This document shows positions 1-5,496 of a stretch of 7,412 bases of DNA, in pieces; position 1 is the first letter of the stretch; the number at the start of each line of letters is the position of its first letter. The stretch spans positions 1 through 7,412 of the forward strand of contig JAUWMS010000112.1 of NCBI GenBank assembly GCA_030613045.1, in the 5' to 3' direction. Below the pieces are notes generated by a model. It made no database searches. It saw only the letters and a program-made list of their open reading frames with translations, and was not told where the DNA came from. The translations under genes and the position numbers were made by a program. The stretch comes from Candidatus Latescibacterota bacterium. GTDB lineage: Bacteria; Latescibacterota; 4484-107.

Positions 1-1
1 C

Positions 2-1198
2 CGGATCGGGTTGGGAAGGCTGAAGGAGGGGGAGAATACGAGGCAATACTCGGTCACTGTGGTGGTGGCGGCAAGGAACGAGGAAGAGAACATCGGACGG
101 TGTCTGGAGCGGTTGGTCTCGCAGGATTATCCCTCAGATCGGGTTGAGGTGGTGGTGGTGGATGATCGGTCAAAGGACGGGACCGGGGAGATCGTGGAGG
201 ATTTTGGGAAGCGATACGAGCACGTGCGTTTGATTCGGGTGGATGATGTGCCCGTGGGGCTGAGTGCGAAGAAGTACGCATTGACCCAGGGGATCTCAGC
301 GAGTAAGGGGGAGATCCTTTTTGTCACGGATGCGGATTGTCTGCCGGGCCGGGGATGGCTTTCCGGGATTATGCGGTATTTTGAGCCGGACGTGGGAATG
401 GTGGCCGGATATTCTCCGTTTCAGGTCGGGGAGGGCTTGTTCGGGGGCGCGGTTGGCGTTCTTGAGCGGGTGGTAGCTACGGGAGGGAACGAACGATACA
501 GTGAGGTAGCTTTTTCCGGGGGCGCGGGTTCGGCAGGAGTTTCAGGTTTGTCTATGGAGCCTCAAAGCGGGATGAGTTCTCAGCGATTAGGACGTAGATT
601 CTTCGAGCGGCTGCTGGCCTTCGAGGCGATGGTGACGGCCACGATGGCGGCGGGGAGCATCGGGATCGGAGGGGGAGTCACATGTGCGGCGCGGAACTTG
701 GCGTATCGGCGGGAGGTGTTCGAGCAGGTGGGGGGATTCTCGAAGATCGAGGAGGCGCGATCCGGGGATGATACGCTGTTGCTTCAGTTGGTGGGGAAGG
801 AGACGAACTGGAAGGTGCGGTATGCCATTTCTCCGGGGACATTCGTCCAAACGTTTCCACCTGATGGATTTGGAGCCTTCTTTGATCAGCGGACGCGGCA
901 TCTTTCGACGGCCAAAATTTTCACCAAACCGTTGCTTGCGCTAGCAGGCGCGATCTATCTGTTCGATCTTCTCCTGATCGTCAGCGTGCCGTGGGCCTTG
1001 ATCACAGGGACGATGGAGCCATTGATCTGTTTCGGAGCGAAGGCGCTGGCGGACTGGATGGCGATTTGGCGGAGCGGTAAGATCTTCGGAGAGCGTCGGT
1101 TGTTGGGTCTTTTCCCGATTATGGAGCTGCTCTATCCACCGTATATAGTTCTTTTCGGAGCATTGGGCGCGTTCAAAAATTTCCGATGGAAGGAGTGA
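2..1198 (+). CDS. Family 2 glycosyltransferase, membrane-associated (5' end cut by window edge)
   Basis: Residues are numbered from the TTG at 11, but the frame is open to the window edge. Relatives usually carry an N-terminal membrane helix before the catalytic domain, so that TTG is probably an internal Leu and the gene starts upstream. The GT-A fold is clear: VVVAARNEEENI at 17-28, the nucleotide-sugar-binding VVVVDDRSKDGT around D51-D52, TDADC at 106-110 (DxD-like metal site), GDD at 252-254 (likely catalytic-base region) and QRTRH at 293-297 in the place of the QxxRW motif of processive enzymes. Two hydrophobic stretches, about 306-332 and 365-387, are likely membrane helices. The enzyme should transfer a sugar from a nucleotide or lipid donor at the inner face of the membrane; the acceptor cannot be told. 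Residues about 150-195 are a Gly/Ser-rich stretch that looks inserted. The next gene starts 3 nt after the stop, which suggests an operon. Confidence 0.9.
   Translation, partial: RIGLGRLKEGENTRQYSVTVVVAARNEEENIGRCLERLVSQDYPSDRVEVVVVDDRSKDGTGEIVEDFGKRYEHVRLIRVDDVPVGLSAKKYALTQGISASKGEILFVTDADCLPGRGWLSGIMRYFEPDVGMVAGYSPFQVGEGLFGGAVGVLERVVATGGNERYSEVAFSGGAGSAGVSGLSMEPQSGMSSQRLGRRFFERLLAFEAMVTATMAAGSIGIGGGVTCAARNLAYRREVFEQVGGFSKIEEARSGDDTLLLQLVGKETNWKVRYAISPGTFVQTFPPDGFGAFFDQRTRHLSTAKIFTKPLLALAGAIYLFDLLLIVSVPWALITGTMEPLICFGAKALADWMAIWRSGKIFGERRLLGLFPIMELLYPPYIVLFGALGAFKNFRWKE
1190..1195 (+). promoter_or_regulatory. Shine-Dalgarno site for the flippase-like gene
   Basis: AAGGAG lies 6 nt before the ATG at 1202 and overlaps the last codons of the glycosyltransferase. 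It favours 1202 over the internal ATG at 1358, even though the first 50 or so codons from 1202 are mostly repeat sequence. No comparable site precedes 1358. Confidence 0.6.
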
Positions 1199-1201
1199 CC
1201 T

Positions 1202-2239
1202 ATGGCGGATTGCGGAATGGAACCTCACCGCGAAGACGCAAAGAGCGCAAAGGACTTCAAGACCCGCGGTTTGTCTTTCTTTGCGTCCTTTGCGGCTTTG
1301 CGGTGCAACAATCCGAAATCCGAAATCCGAAATCCGAAATCCGCCAGGCGATGGCTGATGTATGGACTGCGTCTCGGGCTGACGGTAGCGGTGTTGTCTG
1401 TCTTGTTTGCCAAGGTGGATGTGGGGGAGATGGCGCGCGCTTTCGGAGGGGTGAAGTGGCCCTTTCTAACTGTCGCTTTGGCGTTGGTGATACCCAATTT
1501 GGGGCTTCAGTGTGTTAAGTGGCGCTATCTCGTGCGGTTGGTGAAGCCGGAGGTTCGTATCGGAGAGATCGTCCGATCGGTTCTGGCAGGCTTGAGTTTG
1601 GGGCTTATTACGCCGGGACGGATCGGAGAGACCGGGAAAATCCTCTATGTGCGGGATGTACGTCGCAGGGCGTTGGCTGGGTTGGCCGTGGCGGAGCGGG
1701 CGTACGTGATGGTGTCCAATGTGGGATTGGGTGGGCTTGCCTTTGCGCTGCTCGTCGGGAGGTATTTGTGGATCGTTTTTGTGCCGCTGGCGATTACGCT
1801 GTTCTTTCTGGCGTTGGCTCCGGAGGCGGGTGTGCGTGTATTGAGGCGGCTGTTTGGCCGGCTGCCTTTCGAGGAGAAGCTGAGACCCGTGCTCGATGGG
1901 CTGGGGGAATTGAATGGGGATCATGGTAGAAGCATGCTGTTCCTGTCCGTTTTGTTCTATGGGATCCATTGCACACAGTTCTATCTGCTTATTTCGGCGT
2001 TCGGACACATCGAGGTGACGGCTGCGCTGTGGGCGATTCCGGCGATCGTGTTTGTGCGAAGTATGCTTCCGATTGCGTTGGGCGATTTGGGCATACGGGA
2101 GGCGGCCTCTGTGCTCGTCCTAGGGAAATTTGGGATCCCGGATGCGGTGGCAGTAAATGCCGCGCTGCTCTTGTTCGGGATGAATGTGTTTGTGCCAGGG
2201 ATGGTTGGCGCGTGTTTGATGCATCGGGTCAGGCGGTGA
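1202..2239 (+). CDS. UPF0104 / LPG-synthase-type flippase domain integral membrane protein
   Basis: This 345-residue multi-pass protein belongs to the family of the membrane half of lysylphosphatidylglycerol synthase (MprF N-terminal domain, also called UPF0104). The family diagnostics are TPGRIGE at 137-143 and PIALGDLGIREA at 290-301. About seven to eight hydrophobic segments fill residues 55-340. There is no C-terminal aminoacyl-transferase domain, so this is the flippase-like part only. Known relatives act on lipids or lipid-linked glycans; the substrate here is unknown, but the glycosyltransferase next door suggests a glycolipid. The oddity is the N-terminus: residues about 9-47 are encoded by an intergenic-type hairpin repeat and a 7-bp tandem array, in frame. 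M53 (ATG at 1358), just before the first membrane segment, may be the ancestral or real start. The Shine-Dalgarno site favours 1202. Confidence 0.85.
   Translation: MADCGMEPHREDAKSAKDFKTRGLSFFASFAALRCNNPKSEIRNPKSARRWLMYGLRLGLTVAVLSVLFAKVDVGEMARAFGGVKWPFLTVALALVIPNLGLQCVKWRYLVRLVKPEVRIGEIVRSVLAGLSLGLITPGRIGETGKILYVRDVRRRALAGLAVAERAYVMVSNVGLGGLAFALLVGRYLWIVFVPLAITLFFLALAPEAGVRVLRRLFGRLPFEEKLRPVLDGLGELNGDHGRSMLFLSVLFYGIHCTQFYLLISAFGHIEVTAALWAIPAIVFVRSMLPIALGDLGIREAASVLVLGKFGIPDAVAVNAALLLFGMNVFVPGMVGACLMHRVRR
1226..1305. repeat. Hairpin repeat (29-bp arms) inside the start of the flippase-like gene
   Basis: The left arm 1226-1254 and right arm 1277-1305 are inverted repeats matching at 24 of 29 positions. 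Three of the five differences would be G-U pairs in RNA. The loop is 22 nt. The core is a repeating GCAAAG/CTTTGC theme. Sequences of this kind are common as intergenic repeats in many bacterial genomes and give the recurrent peptide HREDAKSAK when read through, as here. In the mRNA the hairpin would begin 24 nt after the start codon, where it could hinder translation. Confidence 0.85.
1311..1343. repeat. 7-bp tandem array (ATCCGAA), 4.7 copies
   Basis: Four perfect copies of ATCCGAA and a partial fifth sit directly after the hairpin repeat and inside the reading frame. Three units make 21 nt, so the translation also has a period of seven residues (NPKSEIR). Gain or loss of one unit would shift the frame relative to the start at 1202 but would not affect the in-frame ATG at 1358. 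Confidence 0.9.
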
Positions 2240-2256
2240 CGAAGAATGCGGAATCG

Positions 2257-2327
2257 GGACACGGATAAATACGGATGGACACGGATAAGCAGTTTAAGCA
2301 TAAAGAAATCTGTGTATATCCGTGTCC
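2257..2327. repeat. Palindromic intergenic repeat (GGACACGGATA / TATCCGTGTCC)
   Basis: The 11-mer GGACACGGATA occurs directly at 2257-2267 and 2277-2287 and inverted at 2317-2327. Either left copy can pair with the right arm; the inner pairing leaves a 29-nt loop. It begins 17 nt after the flippase-like stop codon. A perfect 12-bp palindrome AAATACGTATTT (2328-2339) and a T-rich run (2337-2348) follow, so the element might also act as a weak terminator or processing site. ACACGGATA-type repeats are widespread intergenic elements in uncultured bacteria. Confidence 0.75.
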
Positions 2328-2346
2328 AAATACGTATTTTCTTTTC

Positions 2347-2375
2347 TTGACAAGTCTGCTGAAATTTCATATATT
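2347..2375 (+). promoter_or_regulatory. Sigma-70 type promoter of the ATPase gene
   Basis: A perfect -35 hexamer TTGACA (2347-2352) is followed by a 17-nt spacer and TATATT (2370-2375), close to the -10 consensus. The surroundings are much more AT-rich than the genes. Transcription would start near 2382, about 27 nt before the GTG start of the ATPase. This is the only convincing promoter I see in the window, so the ATPase gene appears to be its own transcription unit. Confidence 0.65.
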
Positions 2376-2395
2376 ATGTTTCATAAAATATGAAA
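2360..2395. promoter_or_regulatory. Candidate operator: TTTCATA half-sites overlapping the promoter
   Basis: TTTCATA occurs at 2365-2371 and 2379-2385 and as its complement TATGAAA at 2389-2395. The last two form a perfect 7-bp inverted repeat with a 3-nt spacer over the predicted transcription start. TGAAATTTCA at 2360-2369 is a second perfect palindrome in the promoter spacer. This placement suits a repressor. The binding protein is unknown; autoregulation by the winged-helix ATPase downstream is only a guess. Confidence 0.45.
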
Positions 2396-2408
2396 ACCGA
2401 GGTGTGCT

Positions 2409-3542
2409 GTGAGCAATCCTTTTGTGTACGGAAAAGAAGTTATGGGTGCGCATTTCTGTAATCGGGAGGAGGAAATCCGGGAGCTTCTGAGCGATGTGCG
2501 AAATGCGCAAAATGTGATGATCTATTCTCCCCGACGCTATGGGAAGACCTCTCTGATCAAGCAGGTGTTGGAGCGGGCGCGGGTTGAGGGGGTGCACTCC
2601 GTGTTCGTGGATTTGTATCCGGTGTTGGAGGAGAAGGATCTCATTGCGCTTTTTGCATCCGCCGTTCCCGCCGGGTTTGGAGGGAAGATCGAGCAGGCGC
2701 TTCAGATGGCCCGGTCCCTTTTTTCCAGATTGATCCCTCAGATCACGGTGGACGATTCCGGGAAGCCGATTGTTCAGTTTTCCTTTGATCCCAATCAGGA
2801 CATCAAGGTCTATCTGGAGGATATTTTTTCCGCACTGGAAAGCTATTCGGAGAAGGGGGATCGAAAGGTGGCGGTGGTCTTCGACGAGTTTCAACAGATT
2901 GGTCTTTTCAAAAACGACCGGATCGAGAAGATGCTCCGAAGTCGCATTCAGACGCATCGGAATATTTCGTATATTTTTATGGGGAGTCAGCAGCATCTCA
3001 TCTATGATATGTTCCACAATCCGAGTCGTCCGTTTTATCGGAGTTGTAAGCCTTTCCGTCTGAAGAAAATCGCCAAGGAGCCGTTTGTGCGATTCATTCG
3101 GGAAAAATTCGATCAGACTTCCAAAAGCATTCCGGCGGAGAATGCCCTTGAGATCGTAGCGTTCTGCGAGCAGCATCCCTATTACGTGCAATATCTCTCC
3201 AATATCGTCTGGGACCGGACCGAGGCGGCGGCGGATGAGCGGACGGTTCGCGATGCGGTAAGCGTTATGTTGGAGCGGGAGTCCGTTGCTTTCGAGAACA
3301 TCTGGGAACTGCTCACGGTCAGGCAGAGACAGATATTAAGAGCGCTTTCAAGGCGTTCCAAAGACGAGGCGATCTATAATGGCTCAGGGGCAGGATTGCC
3401 GGCTTCTACGATTCATCTTTCTTTGAAGAGTTTGGAGGAAAAAGGGCTGATTACCAGAGAAGGGAAGGCTTTCGAGTTCACGGATCTGATTTTCAAGAAG
3501 TGGGTGGCTTCCTCCGCCCCGTTTCCCAACCCCATTGCCTGA
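2409..3542 (+). CDS. Stand-alone ATP-binding protein (ATPase_2 / archaeal-ATPase type) with C-terminal winged helix
   Basis: The 377-residue protein has the order typical of ATPase_2 (Pfam archaeal ATPase family) proteins. An N-terminal NPFVYG...F.NRE lead-in (3-20) precedes a Walker A loop SPRRYGKTS at 40-48, Walker B VVFDE at 156-160, MGSQ at 191-194 as a sensor-1-like strand, HPYYVQYL at 256-263, and a winged helix at about 300-366 (LPASTIHLSLKSLEEKGLI at 330-348). Family members are P-loop ATPases of mostly unknown biological role, often linked to mobile or defence-type genes. It should be cytosolic; no membrane segment is seen. The GTG start at 2409 is supported by GAGG 6 nt upstream. 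It has its own promoter and a likely operator, and repeats separate it from gene 2. It breaks an otherwise envelope-related neighbourhood, so I infer an accessory or transferred gene. Confidence 0.88.
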   Translation: MSNPFVYGKEVMGAHFCNREEEIRELLSDVRNAQNVMIYSPRRYGKTSLIKQVLERARVEGVHSVFVDLYPVLEEKDLIALFASAVPAGFGGKIEQALQMARSLFSRLIPQITVDDSGKPIVQFSFDPNQDIKVYLEDIFSALESYSEKGDRKVAVVFDEFQQIGLFKNDRIEKMLRSRIQTHRNISYIFMGSQQHLIYDMFHNPSRPFYRSCKPFRLKKIAKEPFVRFIREKFDQTSKSIPAENALEIVAFCEQHPYYVQYLSNIVWDRTEAAADERTVRDAVSVMLERESVAFENIWELLTVRQRQILRALSRRSKDEAIYNGSGAGLPASTIHLSLKSLEEKGLITREGKAFEFTDLIFKKWVASSAPFPNPIA

Positions 3543-3608
3543 ATTTCAAAATTGCCAAAATTTCAAAGATTGCTTACGTCCCAGCACCCTACTTTTTGAA
3601 TTGCTGAG
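3543..3608. other. Gap between ATPase and MCE gene; short direct repeat, no clear promoter
   Basis: The sequence AATTTCAAA appears at 3542-3550 and again at 3559-3567, each followed closely by ATTGC. I see neither a good sigma-70 promoter nor a stem-loop with a T-run. The same frame as the MCE gene is open through this gap from a TTG at 3535, but codons here do not resemble the MCE family and the strong ribosome site lies later. Confidence 0.5.
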
Positions 3609-3615
3609 AAGGAGG
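3609..3615 (+). promoter_or_regulatory. Shine-Dalgarno site fixing the MCE gene start
   Basis: AAGGAGG is a full-strength site 9 nt before the ATG at 3625. It settles the start there rather than at the TTG at 3535, which would add 30 residues before the membrane anchor. Confidence 0.75.
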
Positions 3616-3624
3616 AAAATCGCC

Positions 3625-4584
3625 ATGATTACCAAATCCCAAAAAGTACGTTTGGGGGTGTTTCTCATTGTTGCTGCTTTCCTCCTCGTGGTGGCTCTCG
3701 TGGTCGTGTCCGCGCCTAAATTTTTTGAAAAGCGGGATCAGTACTATATTGAGTACGTGGATGTTTCGGTCGGAGGACTCGACGCGGGCACACCGGTCAA
3801 ATATCACGGGATCCGGGTGGGACGGGTGGAGGACGTGTACGTGGATCCGGAGGACATCACCAAGATCAGGGTTGAGGTGAGTCTGAGGAAAGGGACGCCC
3901 ATCGTAACGGATACGGAGGCCGTGATTGCCAGCATCGGGATTACGGGATTGAAATACATTGAGTTGATCGGCGGGACGAAGGAATCCGACAAAGTCGAGC
4001 CGGGGGGACGGATCACGGCAGGCCAGTCTCTGTTCGAGAGTCTTTCGGATCGGGCGGAGGTGATGGCGCTGAAGTTGGACGTGATTTTAGAAAATGTGGC
4101 TGCGTTTACGGATGAGGAACATCGCCGTGTTTTCAATAATACCATAGATTCCATCGAGCGCTTGGTCACGCAAGTGAACGCACTGATCGAGGAGAATCGG
4201 GAAGAGCTTCGCAAGACGGCTGGTAATGCGGCGCTGATTTCCGAGCGTCTGATTCAGGTATCCGACCACTTAAATCGGATTATGGCGGGCGATGAAATTC
4301 GTGAGACCGTGGCGCATATCCACGCCATCAGCGGCAGGCTGAGGAGTGAGGTGGATAGCCTGCAAATCCGGGATACGGTGGCGAATCTGGATCGGCTCAT
4401 CACCAATGCGGACCAAACCGTCACCCACCTTGATCTGACCATTCTGAGAAGCCGCGAGGATATTATGCGTTCTCTGGCCGATTTTCAGGAGAGCATCGAA
4501 AACCTGAAGGAGGCGACGACGCTGATTCGACAGGATCCTTCTATTTTGTTGCGCGGATCAAAAAGCGTGGAAATCGAGGAGTAG
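3625..4584 (+). CDS. MlaD/MCE family periplasmic lipid-transport protein
   Basis: The protein is 319 residues from the ATG at 3625. A single N-terminal membrane anchor (about 10-30) is followed by one MCE domain (about 39-133), including VSVGGLDAGTPVKYHGIRVG at 47-66 and the ITGLKYIEL core at 106-114. Then comes a long alpha-helical, probably coiled-coil region (about 137-303), and DPSILLRG at 304-311 resembles the conserved tail of MCE proteins. Known MCE proteins form hexamers on an MlaE/MlaF-type ABC transporter and carry phospholipids between membranes; longer helices build a needle or tube across the periplasm. The helical part contains a rough duplication (IRETVAHI at 225 and IRDTVANL at 248). 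The auxiliary lipoprotein gene starts 59 nt downstream, as expected for such operons. No MlaE or MlaF gene precedes it, which is unusual; they may lie downstream of this window. Confidence 0.93.
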   Translation: MITKSQKVRLGVFLIVAAFLLVVALVVVSAPKFFEKRDQYYIEYVDVSVGGLDAGTPVKYHGIRVGRVEDVYVDPEDITKIRVEVSLRKGTPIVTDTEAVIASIGITGLKYIELIGGTKESDKVEPGGRITAGQSLFESLSDRAEVMALKLDVILENVAAFTDEEHRRVFNNTIDSIERLVTQVNALIEENREELRKTAGNAALISERLIQVSDHLNRIMAGDEIRETVAHIHAISGRLRSEVDSLQIRDTVANLDRLITNADQTVTHLDLTILRSREDIMRSLADFQESIENLKEATTLIRQDPSILLRGSKSVEIEE

Positions 4585-4630
4585 CGGCCCGTCGTTTATT
4601 GGGATTGGTCAACGGTTTATTCCCATAATG

Positions 4631-4636
4631 AGGAGG
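4631..4636 (+). promoter_or_regulatory. Shine-Dalgarno site fixing the lipoprotein start
   Basis: AGGAGG stands 7 nt before the ATG at 4644 but only 4 nt before the in-frame GTG at 4641. The ATG is therefore preferred. Confidence 0.65.
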
Positions 4637-4643
4637 GGATGTG

Positions 4644-5405
4644 ATGGCTAAGCGTTCGATATTTTTGCTTGTTATACTCGCTTTGTTGTTTGGGATCGCT
4701 TGCGGCAAGCCGCCTCCGAGCAGGCATTACTATACGATTGACTACCTGCCCCGCCCGATTCGATTGGAGGGTTCGGGAAGGCCCTATCCGTTTAAGGTCC
4801 AGTTGAAGCGATTCGAGGTGCTTCGGATGTACGATCGCTCTCAGATCGTGTTTCGGTATTCGCCCAACGAACTCAAGTATTACCTTTATAAGAATTGGGC
4901 CATGAAGCCCGGCGATATAATCATGGACCGGGTGGAGGCCCATCTGTTGTCCGCGAATTTGTTCGAGGAACTCCGTCGCGAGTTTTTGGATGCGTATCCG
5001 GATTATCGTCTGGAGGGTACCGTGGACGCGCTTGAGAAATACGAGGGGGGGGACCTCTTCTTTGCGCATTTGGCGATGACATTCCGGTTGGTCCGCCAGG
5101 AGGATCGGATGGAAGTCTGGCGATATGCCTTCGACGAGCGGAAGAAGGTGTACGAGCCGGATATGGTCTATACGGTGATCGCGTTACGGGAGATTCTGGA
5201 GACTGAGATGATTTACGTCATCCGGGAACTGGATCGTATTTTCCGGGAGATTATGGGGCAACCCGGGGAAGCGCCCTCGGACAACCAGGATGATTTTTGG
5301 GAGGGCGATGAGTCCATCGAGACGGAGGAAGTCGCTCCGAAGCCGAAGGGGTATCAGATCATCTCGGCAAAAAGAGACACGGTGTGTGTTGAACCTCGTC
5401 ATTAG
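4644..5405 (+). CDS. ABC-type transport auxiliary lipoprotein (PqiC / ABC_trans_aux like)
   Basis: From the ATG at 4644 the protein is 253 residues. It has a lipoprotein signal: MAKR, a hydrophobic core at 6-19, then FGIAC with the lipidated Cys at 20. The mature part opens with a proline-rich CGKPPPSRHYYTIDYLP, the usual start of this family. The domain continues with the conserved pattern FEVLRMYDRSQIVFRYSPNE (58-77) and YYLYKNWAMKPGDII (79-93), then LEGTVDALEKYEG (123-135). The C-terminal helix covers about 180-204, followed by an acidic tail. Family members sit in the periplasm next to MCE transporters and are thought to help lipid transfer at the outer membrane. The fit with the MCE gene upstream is strong. 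The last codon and the stop overlap a heptamer array, so the C-terminus may have been altered. A GTG at 4641 is an alternative start. Confidence 0.88.
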   Translation: MAKRSIFLLVILALLFGIACGKPPPSRHYYTIDYLPRPIRLEGSGRPYPFKVQLKRFEVLRMYDRSQIVFRYSPNELKYYLYKNWAMKPGDIIMDRVEAHLLSANLFEELRREFLDAYPDYRLEGTVDALEKYEGGDLFFAHLAMTFRLVRQEDRMEVWRYAFDERKKVYEPDMVYTVIALREILETEMIYVIRELDRIFREIMGQPGEAPSDNQDDFWEGDESIETEEVAPKPKGYQIISAKRDTVCVEPRH

Positions 5406-5449
5406 GCATTAGGCATTGGGCACCAGTCATTAGGCATTGGGCATTGAGG
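5401..5449. repeat. 7-bp tandem array (ATTRGGC), seven units
   Basis: The units, in order, are ATTAGGC, ATTAGGC, ATTGGGC, ACCAGTC (degenerate), ATTAGGC, ATTGGGC and ATTGAGG: 49 nt with exact 7-bp spacing. The first unit supplies the TAG stop codon (5403-5405) of the lipoprotein gene. Degenerate heptamer arrays of this style are known as STRR sequences in cyanobacterial genomes and occur in other phyla. Confidence 0.88.
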
Positions 5450-5496
5450 GGTGGAGCCTGTTGTCTATTGTTCGATGACTAAGGAAAGGGAACGAT

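Noticed and set aside
1311..1343. CRISPR array
   Set aside because: The units are 7 bp and contiguous, without spacers; the same holds for the other three arrays.
1466..2008. 180-codon minus-strand frame
   Set aside because: It is antisense to the flippase-like gene, strongly polar and rich in Gln, Arg and Pro, with no family resemblance.
2367..3191. 274-codon frame on the minus strand
   Set aside because: It is antisense to the ATPase, whose Walker motifs and promoter make the + strand the real one.
3535..3624. Upstream extension of the MCE gene to TTG 3535
   Set aside because: It overlaps the ATPase end, lacks a ribosome site and adds an atypical leader before the membrane anchor; AAGGAGG before 3625 is decisive.
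4593..4628. Terminator hairpin between the MCE and lipoprotein genes (TTATTGGGA with TCCCATAA)
   Set aside because: The arms need a bulge, there is no T-run, and the genes look co-transcribed.
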